Of a stretch of DNA of 64,000 nucleotides, positions 26,117-35,204 are shown one piece after another. The notes below the pieces were generated by a model that saw only the letters and a program-made list of their open reading frames with translations, did not search any database and was not told the DNA's origin. The stretch comes from an uncultured Desulfobulbaceae bacterium (lineage in GTDB: Bacteria > Desulfobacterota > Desulfobulbia > Desulfobulbales > BM004). Where the stretch lies: contig CAMYKS010000034.1 in NCBI GenBank assembly GCA_947259115.1, forward strand, positions 30,726-94,725, read 5' to 3'. Both the position numbers and the translations under genes were made by a program. How positions within the stretch are numbered: position 1 is the first letter of the stretch; each line of letters begins with the position of its first letter.

Positions 26117-26549
26117 GCATCCTGTCTGTCAAACCGTCATAATCGAGAATCACACCACTCTCTTTTGCAGCGCCATATTGTGCGGCTGCTTCTTGTGAGC
26201 TGAATGCCAGAATGGACGCATCTTTGTTTTTTTCATCAAGGCAGAAGTACGCCTCGGTTATTTTAATTTTTTCTGCAGTATAATAATCATAGACATGGGC
26301 AGTGGTATCAAAACCAACCATTTCCATGGCACAGAGTTCCGTATTGCGGTAACTGATACCGCAGCCGATAGCGCTGAAAAATACCGGACCGTTAACCTCT
26401 GCCTCCAGGGAGTATTTCAGCATGGTGCCGCTTACCTTTTCAGCCAGCCGGGTACACTCAGGCCTGGTATTATCAGCGATTGAAACACCGGTGCTCACAA
26501 CAGGAAGAAAAAAAACTGTAAGTACGGTAATGATATATTTATGCAGCAT
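26109..26549 (-). CDS. Secreted protein, possibly NosL-like
   Basis: The 146-residue product has a signal peptide (1-25). The mature domain ends in A-Y-F-C-L-D-E, A-F-S-S-Q-E-A-A-A-Q-Y and a final G-V-I-L-D-Y-D-G-L block, the order seen in NosL-type copper chaperones (a V-x-D-Y-x-T strand, an A-F-x-S-x-E-x-A helix, then a hydrophobic strand and Asp). Three or four cysteines are present, but the M-x-C-x-M metal site of true NosL is not evident. Copper handling is thus only a suggestion. It converges on the previous gene. Confidence 0.5.
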   Translation of the reverse strand: MLHKYIITVLTVFFLPVVSTGVSIADNTRPECTRLAEKVSGTMLKYSLEAEVNGPVFFSAIGCGISYRNTELCAMEMVGFDTTAHVYDYYTAEKIKITEAYFCLDEKNKDASILAFSSQEAAAQYGAAKESGVILDYDGLTDRMLK

Positions 26550-26713
26550 GATACAGTACTCCTTCTTACACTGGATTTAACCTTGCAACACTGATAAAGA
26601 CATGCAGTCCCCTGCATAAGCCCGCTGCAGTAATGGTAAAAATGACATAAAATATAAGGGCTGTCAAACATCCCAAAATACGTGATCGTATTTTATATAA
26701 AAGGAGTTGATAA

Positions 26714-27220
26714 ATGGAAGCAAGAATTGAACTGGTTGATGCTGATATTACGGCTTTGCAGGTGGACGCCATTGTCAATGCAGCCAATAATTCCCTCCTG
26801 GGAGGAGGGGGCGTTGATGGCGCCATTCACCGGGCCGCAGGCCCTGGACTGCTTGAGGAGTGCAGAAAACTGCACGGCTGCGCCACCGGGGATGCCAAGA
26901 TAACCGGAGCCCATAACCTTCCGGCTCGCTACGTTATCCATACCGTCGGCCCTGTCTGGCACGGGGGGGCATCAGGTGAGGAGGATTTACTGAGCAGCTG
27001 CTATCAAAAATGCTTCAAACTGGCCGGGGAAAATAACCTGCAGAGCATTGCTTTGCCGGCAATCAGCACCGGCGTCTATGGTTTTCCCAAACACAAAGCT
27101 GCCTTGATAGCTGTGCGGGAAACACTTAAGGCATTGGCTGAAAATGAGGCATTGGAAAGGGTGTTGTTTGTCTGCTTCAATGGGGAAACCAGGAAGGCCT
27201 ATGAAGAAGCCCTGCAATAA
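26714..27220 (+). CDS. Macrodomain protein, O-acetyl-ADP-ribose deacetylase/ADP-ribosylhydrolase type
   Basis: A complete single macrodomain of 168 residues. It has D-A-I-V-N-A-A-N at about 18-25, the loop [14 protein letters not shown] and the second binding loop [10 protein letters not shown], the signatures of the MacroD/YmdB group that remove ADP-ribose from proteins or hydrolyse O-acetyl-ADP-ribose. The catalytic Asp of the VDGAIH loop is present. The start has AAGGAG 8 bases upstream. It stands alone; no ADP-ribosyltransferase partner is visible nearby. Confidence 0.9.
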   Translation: MEARIELVDADITALQVDAIVNAANNSLLGGGGVDGAIHRAAGPGLLEECRKLHGCATGDAKITGAHNLPARYVIHTVGPVWHGGASGEEDLLSSCYQKCFKLAGENNLQSIALPAISTGVYGFPKHKAALIAVRETLKALAENEALERVLFVCFNGETRKAYEEALQ

Positions 27221-27257
27221 AAGGAATCAGGGTATAACTTGCTGAAAGCTATGCGTA

Positions 27258-28199
27258 TCATTGGCGGATAATATATTCCTCTTTGCTGTCATCCCAGTAA
27301 TAACCCTGCCCTGACCAGATATCATCAATTTTCTGCCAGTCATATTGGACATTATCAAGTGCACTGAAGGTGTCATAAACCGCCAGGATTTCTGCATCCT
27401 CTATGCGGTTGTCAAGGTTGGCGTCAGCCCAGTGATAGTCTGCCAGGGGCAGGACCAGTGAGCCTGCAATGATTGTTTCCGAGGATTTTTTGTCCCGCAG
27501 GGTAACTGAACCACTGAAGCGCAGGGGTATGTCATGGGAGGTGCCAGGTTCTGCACGAAGTTTTTTTGCCAGATAGACAAAGGTTGTTACCTGTCCCGTT
27601 GTTCTTGTGATCCATTTGAGATTTCGGGTTTTTATGTCAAAGCCTGTAAAAGGGGGAGCACTTACCATGGGTTCGCACCCCTCCGGAAGAGTCTCTTTCA
27701 GAATCAATGAAAAAGGAGCCTGCTGTTTCGTGGTAACCTGAATAATAACTGGAAATGGCTGACCTGCAGGTATATGGGGTGGCAGAAGCCGGGTAGCAGC
27801 AATAATGGTAGCCGGTTCCGGCTGTTTAACACTATACCAGATAAATGGCAGAAGCAGGACAGCAATAAGGAGCAGAAGCCAGAGGAGGATTCGTTTCGCC
27901 TGCGGCGTTTTTGGCTGAGCATAGGTAATTACCGTCGGTTCATCCGGCTCGGATGGCTCTTCCTCTTTGTCAAGTATGTGCTCCAGTGATACTTCAAGAG
28001 CCCCGGCAAGCTTAAGGGCGTTTTCTTCTTTTATGGAAGGATAGCGCTTGTTTTCCCAACGCGAAATAGTATCTGTGGTGACTCCAACCACTGTGGCAAT
28101 ATAAAGCTGTGTAAGTCCTTTTGACTCACGCAGACTCCGTACCTTGGAGCCATCAATTTTGACCATTTGAGAAGGGCCTGGATATGTCTGTTCACTCAT
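27258..28199 (-). CDS. Membrane-anchored XRE regulator with extracytoplasmic domain and EF-hand/dockerin-like tail
   Basis: The 313-residue protein has an N-terminal XRE helix-turn-helix (about 17-76; G-L-T-Q-L-Y-I-A-T-V-V-G with T-I-S-R-W-E-N), a linker, and one membrane helix at about 103-123. The outside part has a beta-sandwich-like domain (about 140-255) resembling DUF11-type repeats, then a calcium-binding loop D-A-N-L-D-N-R-I-E-D-A-E typical of EF-hand/dockerin modules. Such a layout would let an external signal reach a DNA-binding domain. It is divergent from the cytochrome c3 gene at 28478, and a perfect palindrome lies between them. Confidence 0.75.
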   Translation of the reverse strand: MSEQTYPGPSQMVKIDGSKVRSLRESKGLTQLYIATVVGVTTDTISRWENKRYPSIKEENALKLAGALEVSLEHILDKEEEPSEPDEPTVITYAQPKTPQAKRILLWLLLLIAVLLLPFIWYSVKQPEPATIIAATRLLPPHIPAGQPFPVIIQVTTKQQAPFSLILKETLPEGCEPMVSAPPFTGFDIKTRNLKWITRTTGQVTTFVYLAKKLRAEPGTSHDIPLRFSGSVTLRDKKSSETIIAGSLVLPLADYHWADANLDNRIEDAEILAVYDTFSALDNVQYDWQKIDDIWSGQGYYWDDSKEEYIIRQ

Positions 28200-28345
28200 T
28201 TCGCGAGTAGTTATTATTAGTAAAATTTTTTCTGAAATTAATGAAGCGCTATATTAGCCGAAGTTCAAATAACCTGCACAGGCTTTTTCATAAATAGACA
28301 AATATATCGACCGCTGTACTACTGTAGGTGGCTCTGCTGCTTGCC

Positions 28346-28360
28346 ATGTCGGGCCGACAT
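28346..28360. promoter_or_regulatory. Perfect palindrome, candidate operator
   Basis: ATGTCGGGCCGACAT is a 7-1-7 palindrome located 118 bp before the cytochrome c3 start and 147 bp from the divergent XRE gene. A degenerate second copy, ATGACCCGACAT, lies at 28381-28392. Paired dyads between divergent genes are typical of operators. The binding protein is unknown; the XRE regulator is a candidate. Confidence 0.45.
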
Positions 28361-28477
28361 CACTCAACATCTAATGCAATATGACCCGACATCATCTATT
28401 TTTTCGGTGACTGCCCCTTACAATTGATGACAGGCAAATGGGTGCCATGTTTCAAACTATACAAAGGAGGAATGGTA

Positions 28478-28885
28478 ATGAAGAAATTATGGATGATGGT
28501 CTTTTTAATCTTGTCAGCAACGTTGCTGTACGCAGGAACATCCATTGGTGCCGAGGGAGAAGCCTTGAAAGCTCCGGAAGCAGAAATTATTATTGAGGGA
28601 GAAAAAAAATCTGCGCGATTCCCCCATACGGTGCACACAAGCCTTGGTGTAGCATGCGGTCAGTGCCACCATGGAAATGAGCACCAAGCGTTGACTGATA
28701 AAGATATAGCGGCCATGGAAAACAACTTGCAGCTTCGCTGCGCAAGCTGCCATAATAAGGATTTTACAGATCCGAAACTGCAGACCCCGAAAGCCGCTTT
28801 CCATGCACGTTGCAAGGATTGCCACAAGCAGGGGGTAGACGGCAAGAAAGGGCCGACCAAGTGTACAGGCTGTCACGTTAAATAA
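28478..28885 (+). CDS. Cytochrome c3-family tetrahaem protein
   Basis: A 135-residue periplasmic electron carrier. The signal peptide covers residues 1-25. The mature part holds four C-x-x-C-H motifs (C-G-Q-C-H-H, C-A-S-C-H, C-K-D-C-H, C-T-G-C-H) and the upstream F-P-H-x-x-H motif that provides distal haem ligands in class III cytochromes. The arrangement is class III with all C-x-x-C-H spacings, like c7-related proteins, and is similar to the haem part of the protein at 59237. AGGAGG lies 7 bases before the ATG at 28478. Confidence 0.88.
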   Translation: MKKLWMMVFLILSATLLYAGTSIGAEGEALKAPEAEIIIEGEKKSARFPHTVHTSLGVACGQCHHGNEHQALTDKDIAAMENNLQLRCASCHNKDFTDPKLQTPKAAFHARCKDCHKQGVDGKKGPTKCTGCHVK

Positions 28886-28963
28886 TATAGAATAGTAACT
28901 ATTTCAAGAGTTTGTGTATCTTAAGGTTGTTGGATGGCTCTAAGCAACCTGAAAAAAATAAAG

Positions 28964-28988
28964 AATCCGGGCCTTGAGGACCCGGATT
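28964..28988 (+). terminator. Hairpin after cytochrome c3 gene
   Basis: AATCCGGG pairs with CCCGGATT around a 9-base loop, 78 bp after the stop codon. The following T content is moderate (TTGATTC), so this is a probable but weak factor-independent terminator. Confidence 0.5.
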
Positions 28989-29199
28989 TGATTCGCCTCT
29001 TGAAGAGGCTGCTGCCGCGTACAACTTATTTATTTTTTAGGCACAAAGGGACAAAGAGACAAAGGCACAAAGTAAAAAAACGATGCACATAGCCTCTGTG
29101 CCTTTTGCACTAGCCTCTTCAAGATTAAGGCTGAGCCCACTGTCTCTGACCTGGCCCTGAGGACCAGGTTTTCTGTACTGAAACAAAAGAATTATTCAT

Positions 29200-29225
29200 G
29201 GGCCGGGATACGTTGGTGTCCCGGC
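29200..29225. terminator. GC-rich hairpin upstream of LOG-family gene
   Basis: GGCCGGGA pairs with TCCCGGCC around a 10-base loop and is followed by TCTTT. It may end a transcript coming from the left. Confidence 0.4.
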
Positions 29226-29370
29226 CTCTTTGCGTTGACAGTAATCTGTTGTGCCGCAAATATTACTGTCCAATATTGCAATGGAATGAGGTTACAGAGT
29301 AGAGTGATGGTGTTGGAGACGGATTATACTGCGTAGGTGAAATAATATTCTGTAAGGAGGATTCCTGCAA

Positions 29371-30273
29371 ATGCCTAAAAAAGACCCCCCCAAATGTTTT
29401 CCCTCTGCCGGTGACGATGTAAAAGATGCTGCACTCTGTGTTGTCTCTCCCCAGACACAATCCGAGAGTTACAGGCTGGCCTTCGATGACCAGGAGTTTT
29501 TACTGCGGGATGAACTGCGGGGTGTCCGGCTGCAGCTTGAAATAATGAAGCCGGAAATAATCCTGCAGGAGCTGGGTATCAACTCAACCGTTGTAATGTT
29601 CGGGGGATCAAGGATTCCCGACCCTGCAACTGCAGCAAAACGGCTGCAGGAAAAGGAAATGCAGGCCAAGAGGGAACCGCTGAGCGAAACGGCGGCTCTG
29701 CGGGTAAGTTGCGCTAAAAGAGTGGCTGCTAAATCCAATTACTATGAAGAGGCCAGAGAACTTGCCAGGCTCATAACTGAGAGCTGCTTAAGTGATGATG
29801 AGTGTGATCTCGTAGTTTCCACAGGCGGGGGGCCCGGAATCATGGAGGCCGCCAACCGTGGCGCCCATGAAGCAGGCGGGAAAAGCATCGGTCTCAATAT
29901 TGTCCTGCCCCATGAACAGGCGCCTAACGAATATATTACCCCGGAACTCTGTTTTCAGTTCCATTATTTTGCCATGCGCAAAATGCATTTTCTCATGCGG
30001 GCCAGGGCTCTGGTTGCTTTCCCGGGTGGATTTGGCACCATGGATGAACTCTTTGAAACCCTTACCCTCATCCAGACTAAAAAAATCAAACCGTTACCGG
30101 TAATATTATTTGGCCGGGAATTCTGGAACAGGGTTATAGATTTTGATTTCCTGGTCCAGGAAGGTGTTATAGCGCCCGAAGATAAAAACCTGTTTAGCTT
30201 CATTGAAAAGGCCCAGGATGCCTGGAAGATAATCCGAGATTTTTATTTTGAAAATAAAGAGACACCTGCATGA
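29371..30273 (+). CDS. LOG-family protein (cytokinin-riboside-phosphate phosphoribohydrolase-like)
   Basis: LOG proteins cleave the base from nucleoside monophosphates. The 300-residue product has the Rossmann-like core with V-V-M-F-G-G-S-R near residue 72, S-T-G-G-G-P-G-I-M-E-A-A-N-R-G and the defining P-G-G-F-G-T-M-D-E-L-F-E motif. The extra ~70 N-terminal residues and the insert after the first strand place it with the longer LOG-like proteins often annotated as TIGR00730 family. The physiological nucleotide is unknown. AAGGAGG precedes the ATG. Confidence 0.85.
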   Translation: MPKKDPPKCFPSAGDDVKDAALCVVSPQTQSESYRLAFDDQEFLLRDELRGVRLQLEIMKPEIILQELGINSTVVMFGGSRIPDPATAAKRLQEKEMQAKREPLSETAALRVSCAKRVAAKSNYYEEARELARLITESCLSDDECDLVVSTGGGPGIMEAANRGAHEAGGKSIGLNIVLPHEQAPNEYITPELCFQFHYFAMRKMHFLMRARALVAFPGGFGTMDELFETLTLIQTKKIKPLPVILFGREFWNRVIDFDFLVQEGVIAPEDKNLFSFIEKAQDAWKIIRDFYFENKETPA

Positions 30274-30411
30274 AATTATGTGGCGATGCTGTTTTATTGT
30301 ATTGAGTTGAAGAGACATGGAGTGGCTGCTAAAAGTATGTACCCTGATATAATTAGGCAGCCTTCCGGAGCTTAACGTCTAGCGTGAATCTTAAGATAGG
30401 GGAGGTGTACA

Positions 30412-31221
30412 ATGGGCAGATATCTGATCACAGTAATTCTTGTATGTCTTTTATTGAGTCCCGCCGCAGTTAATGCTGCTGAAGCGGAAAAACCGGGTGA
30501 AATTCCGAGGCTTTTCGGCACCTTTGCTCCAAAACCTGAAGTCTGGTCTGAATATGCCATATTTGACAAGGCAACGGGCAAGCGGAGTGTTATGCGCATG
30601 TCCATTGTTGGTGTTGAAGGGAATTCCTACTGGTACGAGGTGGTAAACAGGGAAGGAGAGTCCAGTAACATTGTCAAGATGCTGGTAAAGGGTGATCCAA
30701 ATGATCCTGAAAATATCCAGCGACTTATCATGAAATCAGGTACGGATCCTGCCCAAGAAATGCCACGGGACTTTGTGCTCATGGGCCGCAGGATGGCAAG
30801 CCACATGTTTGCGCAGCGCAGCGGTATACCAGAAAGCGCCCAGGGCACTCTGAAGAATGTAAAAACAGGTGATGGGACTGCCACAGTGCCGGCCGGGACT
30901 TTTGATGTGAGCCTGCATCAGATAGTGGACGCGGAGGGTAAGGTCTATGCCGGGTATAAGTTTTCCAAGGAGGTGCGCCCCTTTGGTGTAGTAACTTCTG
31001 AGGCCGAAAATACGACCATGATCCTGCTGGGCCATGGAACCGGGGCCACGTCTCTTATCACTGAAGAGGCAACCATGATGACCCGGCCTCCCGGTATGCC
31101 CGGTGACATGCCAATGGGAAAGATGCCGGGTATGGTCCCGCCACAGGGCGTTGGGCCTGCTCCCGGGAGCGGGATAAGGAAGATTCCGGGCATGGGCACA
31201 GGCTATGAGCGTGATAGATAG
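30412..31221 (+). CDS. Secreted protein of unknown function with Met/Pro-rich tail
   Basis: The 269-residue product has a signal peptide (1-22, cut at VNA-A). The mature part has a conserved-looking beta-rich domain (V-W-S-E-Y-A-I-F-D, Y-W-Y-E-V-V, V-P-A-G-T-F-D-V) similar in pattern to outer-membrane carrier-like or DUF4412-type domains. The C-terminal ~45 residues are rich in Pro, Gly and Met (repeats of G-M-P and M-P-G-M), which in some periplasmic proteins bind copper. I do not recognise the family. A strong terminator follows, so it forms a single-gene transcript. Confidence 0.6.
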   Translation: MGRYLITVILVCLLLSPAAVNAAEAEKPGEIPRLFGTFAPKPEVWSEYAIFDKATGKRSVMRMSIVGVEGNSYWYEVVNREGESSNIVKMLVKGDPNDPENIQRLIMKSGTDPAQEMPRDFVLMGRRMASHMFAQRSGIPESAQGTLKNVKTGDGTATVPAGTFDVSLHQIVDAEGKVYAGYKFSKEVRPFGVVTSEAENTTMILLGHGTGATSLITEEATMMTRPPGMPGDMPMGKMPGMVPPQGVGPAPGSGIRKIPGMGTGYERDR

Positions 31222-31251
31222 AAGGCAAAATGAACGTATAAATCTTTCCAT

Positions 31252-31281
31252 GGCCATGGTTTTTAACCATGGCCTTTTTTT
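31252..31281 (+). terminator. Rho-independent terminator after 30412-31221
   Basis: GGCCATGGTT pairs perfectly with AACCATGGCC around a short loop, and seven T residues follow directly. It lies 30 bp after the stop codon. This is the clearest terminator of the window. Confidence 0.9.
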
Positions 31282-31714
31282 ATCAACGCACAACTATTAC
31301 GCAGGGTGTAAATAATCACATTACTTCATATATGCCATTATACGTGCAGCAAAAGCTGCAAGTGACACAATTTGTCACTTTTCCAGGCAAGAGAATTTGT
31401 CTGCCACGCTATCCCGTTAATTGAGCAATAAATCTCTATGTCACATTGTGGTATAATGGTTTTTGCAGATGAATGGTCATTGTGAAAAAAAAAGCAATGA
31501 AATCGTTACGTTCTGTTTGTGTCACTTTGGTGTCTAATTTGCGTATCTCTGTAATTTCTTGATTTGCTTGGTGAAATTGCAAGCGAATATGATTTCTGGT
31601 GCAAGGTTTGCATAAATCATATGGATGCCGGCAATCGGCACCTTCCTTATTCAGCATGATTAAAGCGGAACAGGCGTATTCTGCAAAAATCCATAGACAA
31701 ATTGGAGGAGAAAA
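31282..31714. other. Long leader upstream of PstS-like gene with two hairpins
   Basis: No gene is recognised. GCAGC-AAAA-GCTGC at about 31346-31360 and AAGTGACA-CAATT-TGTCACTT at about 31360-31380 can fold into adjacent hairpins; the second is followed by a few T residues. TATAAT at about 31453 could be a promoter -10 box but lacks a good -35. The leader may be regulated, but no known riboswitch class is evident. Confidence 0.4.
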
Positions 31715-32509
31715 ATGAAGAAACGAATGCTTATGGGATTGGTTATTTCTTTGAGTCTGATACTGGCTGGTGCTTTTACCGCCGGGGCTGCAGAAGTTCA
31801 CCTCTGGGGCTCCACCACCTGCCAGAAACGCTTTCTGGAGCCAGGCGCCAAGGCCTTGGAAGAGGCGACCGGCGTCAAGATCAAGGTCTTCGGGGTCGGT
31901 ACCGGCAAGGGCATGCTGGCCCTTTTCGAGGGCAAGACCAACGTGGCAATATCTTCCAATGTGCTTGAGGGGAGCGTTAATTCAGCCCAAAAGGTTCGCA
32001 AGAAAGAAGGCCAGGAGCCCATCGATGTACCGGAAGGGCTTCAGTATCATACCATCACTGAAGACATCATTGTGCCCATCGTGCATAAGGATAACCCGGT
32101 TGACAGTTTGACCTGGGAGCAGTTAGCCAAGCTCAATACCGGAGAAATCACAAACTGGAAGGAAGTGGGTGGCCCGGATATGCCCGTACAGGTTATTACC
32201 AGCCATGCAGGCAGCTCTACCAAAGCGGTTTTCCAGAAAATGGTAATGAATAAGGCTGCTTACTCCCCTGATGCGGAACTGGTGAAAAGCACGCGGCTTG
32301 AGCTCAATCTTGTTTCCAAGAACAAGGGGGGTGTCGGTGCAGTGAGTAAGGGTTTCTTTAACCTGAATCCCGGTAATACAAAGACCGTTGCAACGAAAAA
32401 AATCTCCAGGCCTCTGGGCTTGATCACCATCGGCGACCCGGACCCTGATGTCCAGAAGGTCATTGATTTTTTCCGTTCGGCTGAAGGCAAAAAATATATC
32501 CTGGAATAA
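31715..32509 (+). CDS. PstS-like periplasmic binding protein
   Basis: The 264-residue protein has a signal peptide (1-25). It belongs to the phosphate-binding-like (PBP type 2) family: V-H-L-W-G-S-T-T-C near the mature start, the G-V-G-T-G-K-G segment, V-P-I-V-H-K-D-N-P-V and I-T-N-W-K-E-V-G-G, which is typical of PstS proteins, and a C-terminal helix. No pstCAB genes are adjacent. The next gene is an MCP, so it may deliver a ligand to that receptor, or be a solitary scavenging protein. The ligand, phosphate or another oxyanion or organic acid, cannot be fixed from sequence. Confidence 0.8.
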   Translation: MKKRMLMGLVISLSLILAGAFTAGAAEVHLWGSTTCQKRFLEPGAKALEEATGVKIKVFGVGTGKGMLALFEGKTNVAISSNVLEGSVNSAQKVRKKEGQEPIDVPEGLQYHTITEDIIVPIVHKDNPVDSLTWEQLAKLNTGEITNWKEVGGPDMPVQVITSHAGSSTKAVFQKMVMNKAAYSPDAELVKSTRLELNLVSKNKGGVGAVSKGFFNLNPGNTKTVATKKISRPLGLITIGDPDPDVQKVIDFFRSAEGKKYILE

Positions 32510-32554
32510 TTTGTGAGGGCATGTGAACTGTTTGCTTTATTTACTTTGTAAATT

Positions 32555-32596
32555 GCCGGCTGTCTTGCGGTTTTTGGATGCTGTAAGACAGCCGGC
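32555..32596 (+). terminator. 12-bp perfect stem downstream of PstS-like gene
   Basis: GCCGGCTGTCTT pairs with AAGACAGCCGGC around an 18-base loop, 45 bp after the stop. No T tract follows, so it may stabilise the mRNA 3' end or be part of a small RNA instead of terminating. Confidence 0.4.
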
Positions 32597-32723
32597 TGCC
32601 CACTGGCACTTCTCTTTGCTTTGGGCAGGGTGAACGGTATGATCCGGCAGAGGATGCTCCACAGAATCGGAGGCTGAATTATATGCCTGGTAGTTAACTT
32701 ATGGGTTGCAGGGGGGAACTAAG

Positions 32724-35093
32724 ATGAAATTAACGATCCAAAGAAAGCTTATTCTGGGCTTTACCGCTGTTGCGGTTCTCTGTGCCGTAGTCGGGTATGT
32801 GGGTTGGAATGGCGTGGGCCGGCTGGAGAAAAATATCCAGCAGGCCGGGAAAACCAGTTTTCCTGCCCTGCAGGCGATATCAGTCCTGAAGGAATCCCAG
32901 CTGGCAATCAAGGCATCGGAGCGCACTCTGCTCAATCCATCCCTTGACCTTGAGAAACGCAAAGAAGAGTATGAGAAGATAAATGCTGCATTCGAAAAGG
33001 CTGATCGAGCAATAGATATTTATACGTCCATGGACCATTCCGAAGAAGTAACTGCTGCCTGGACAGAGTTTGAAAAAAGTTGGGCTGCCTGGCAGGCAGA
33101 TGTTGAAGAGTTTGTCAAACTCAGCGGTAATATTGATTCCATCCAGATCAGAGATCCCCAGAAGCTGGCCATGGAGGTGGAAAAAAACTTCGGCGAGTAC
33201 CGGACCTGGGCTGCTGAGTCTGTGCGGGCTGTCCTGGAACAACAGGAGTTTTCCGGCGACCTTGATCCGGACAATTCATCTTTCGGTAATTGGCTGTCCA
33301 CTGTCCAGGTCGCCAACCCGGATGTACAGGATGCTGTCCAGCTCTTGAAAAATCAGTTGACCTCAGTTTACTTTTCGGTCAACGGCATCGCGGATTTTCT
33401 CTCCATCGGCGAGTATGATTTGGCCAAGGACGAATATATCCTCGAGGTCCTTCCCAGTATTGAGTCCATCCAGATCTATGTGGACAGGCTCTTGGCGCCG
33501 ATCAACCAGGCCCTTGTCTATTATGGCCTGTTGGGTCTGCATGAACAGAACAACACATCAAAATCCATGCAGCAGACGGAAACGCTGCTGAATTCCATAG
33601 TAACATCAACAAATACTGAGGTTGCTAACGGGGTAAAGCATGGCGAAAGTATTGCCAAAAGGGTTTCCGGTATTGTCCTGGCGGTCATCCCTTTCAGTTT
33701 CCTGGCAGCACTCATTTTCGGCATATTTATTGCCAGGTCCATATCCCTGCCGTTACAGAAAGTTATTGAGGTTATCGGCAAGATCTCCCAGGGTGATACC
33801 AGCGCCACCCTGCCTGTGGGAGAGACAGCCAACTGCTCCAGTATAAAGAATTGCGGTGAAAAGGATTGTCCAAGTTTTGGCAAAAATGATGCCTGCTGGG
33901 TCAACAGCGGCTCATTTGCCCCCATCAAGCACTGCCCACGGGCCAAAAGGGGTGAAGACTGCCGCTCCTGTGAAATTTACGGCAACCGTACTGAGCTTGA
34001 GGAACTGGGCTCCATTGTCATGGCCCTGTCAAACATCATAAAGGAAAGGGAGCAGTTGGCCCAGTCCATTTCAAATGGTGATCTGCTGAAGGTCGTTGAA
34101 GTCGCCTCGGATAAAGACAACTTGGGCAAGTCACTGAAAAAGATGCAGGAGAGCCTTGCGGACATAATCGGCAAAGTGCAGGCCTTTGGCGATAGAATTG
34201 CCGATGAATCCCTCATGGTGTCAAATTCGAGCCAGGCTCTTTCCCAGGCGGCCACCGAACAGGCCTCTTCCCTGGAGGAGATTTCCAGCTCCATGACCGA
34301 ACTCGGTTCACAGACAAAAAATAATGCCGAGAACGCCGTGCAGGCCAATGATCTTACAGGAAAGGTCAAGATTGCAGCCGATAACGGCAATAAGCATATG
34401 CAGGCCATGATGGATGCCATGGCGGAGATCAACCATGCCGGCCAGGACATTTCCAAGATTAACAAGGTGATTGACGAGATTGCCTTCCAGATCAACCTGC
34501 TTGCTTTAAATGCAGCGGTTGAAGCGGCCCGGGCCGGCAGGCACGGTAGGGGTTTTGCCGTGGTGGCTGAAGAGGTGCGCAACCTGGCGGCACGGAGTGC
34601 TGCGGCTGCCAGGGAGACATCGTCCCTGATTGAAGGTACTGTGGAGAAAACCAGGAAGGGAACAGAGATTGCCGGAACCACGGCAGAGGCATTATCTGAA
34701 ATACTCTCCGGTGTATCCGAAGCCAGGGACCTGGTAGCTGAAATAGCCAGTGCCTCCAACGAGCAGGCCCAGGGAATCAGCCAGGTGAATCACGGCCTGG
34801 GCCAGCTTGACCGGGTAACCCAGCAGAATACAGCCAATGCTGAAGAGTCTGCCGCCGCTGCCGAGGAGCTTTCCGGCCAGGCTGAACAGTTACGCCGGAT
34901 GTTGTCACATTTTAAACTGCGCTCCCAAGGCAGGAAAGAAAGGAGCCGGGAGCAGCAGGCATTACCCATGCGTCCTTCCATGCCAGTTGATGAGATGGAG
35001 CTTGCGGAAGACCTCCCGACTAAGCAGGATGAGTTAGACCGGCCTCCTGAGAATCTCATAAACCTGGATGACCGTGAATTTGGTAAATATTAG
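32724..35093 (+). CDS. Methyl-accepting chemotaxis protein with cysteine-rich HAMP-proximal insert
   Basis: A 789-residue chemoreceptor heading the che cluster. The first membrane helix is at about 8-28, a large helical periplasmic sensor spans 30-310, and the second helix is about 314-336. Just behind the HAMP start lies an insert (about 371-415) with seven cysteines spaced C-x5-C-x4-C-x8-C-x12-C-x8-C-x2-C. The signalling domain has the tip [20 protein letters not shown]. The tail ends [16 protein letters not shown] precedes the ATG. The insert sits in the cytoplasm and could hold an Fe-S cluster or zinc; that is inference. Confidence 0.9.
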   Translation: MKLTIQRKLILGFTAVAVLCAVVGYVGWNGVGRLEKNIQQAGKTSFPALQAISVLKESQLAIKASERTLLNPSLDLEKRKEEYEKINAAFEKADRAIDIYTSMDHSEEVTAAWTEFEKSWAAWQADVEEFVKLSGNIDSIQIRDPQKLAMEVEKNFGEYRTWAAESVRAVLEQQEFSGDLDPDNSSFGNWLSTVQVANPDVQDAVQLLKNQLTSVYFSVNGIADFLSIGEYDLAKDEYILEVLPSIESIQIYVDRLLAPINQALVYYGLLGLHEQNNTSKSMQQTETLLNSIVTSTNTEVANGVKHGESIAKRVSGIVLAVIPFSFLAALIFGIFIARSISLPLQKVIEVIGKISQGDTSATLPVGETANCSSIKNCGEKDCPSFGKNDACWVNSGSFAPIKHCPRAKRGEDCRSCEIYGNRTELEELGSIVMALSNIIKEREQLAQSISNGDLLKVVEVASDKDNLGKSLKKMQESLADIIGKVQAFGDRIADESLMVSNSSQALSQAATEQASSLEEISSSMTELGSQTKNNAENAVQANDLTGKVKIAADNGNKHMQAMMDAMAEINHAGQDISKINKVIDEIAFQINLLALNAAVEAARAGRHGRGFAVVAEEVRNLAARSAAAARETSSLIEGTVEKTRKGTEIAGTTAEALSEILSGVSEARDLVAEIASASNEQAQGISQVNHGLGQLDRVTQQNTANAEESAAAAEELSGQAEQLRRMLSHFKLRSQGRKERSREQQALPMRPSMPVDEMELAEDLPTKQDELDRPPENLINLDDREFGKY

Positions 35094-35204
35094 TATTTTC
35101 AAAGAGTTCTGGAAATGTTATATAAATAACAGGAGTGCAATTTCGAAGAGACTTCTTTTGAAAATCTGTCCTGTAATGATAATTTTTAGACAATTTAAAG
35201 ATTC

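Larger units (their letters stand above)
28886..29370. other. Intergenic gap with hairpins and a repetitive tract
   Basis: It contains a terminator-like hairpin (28964-28988), a 15-bp palindrome GCCTCTTGAAGAGGC (28995-29009), a degenerate tandem tract of CACAAAGGGACAAAG-type units (about 29040-29072) and a second hairpin (29200-29225). No gene is recognised. Confidence 0.5.

Noticed and set aside
31282..31714. Riboswitch in the leader of the PstS-like gene
   Set aside because: Two simple hairpins are visible but no conserved core of a known riboswitch class.
32605..32622. Sigma-54-like promoter (TGGCAC and TTTGC) before the MCP at 32724
   Set aside because: The spacing between the GG and GC dinucleotides is one base too long, so the match is not functional by the usual rule.
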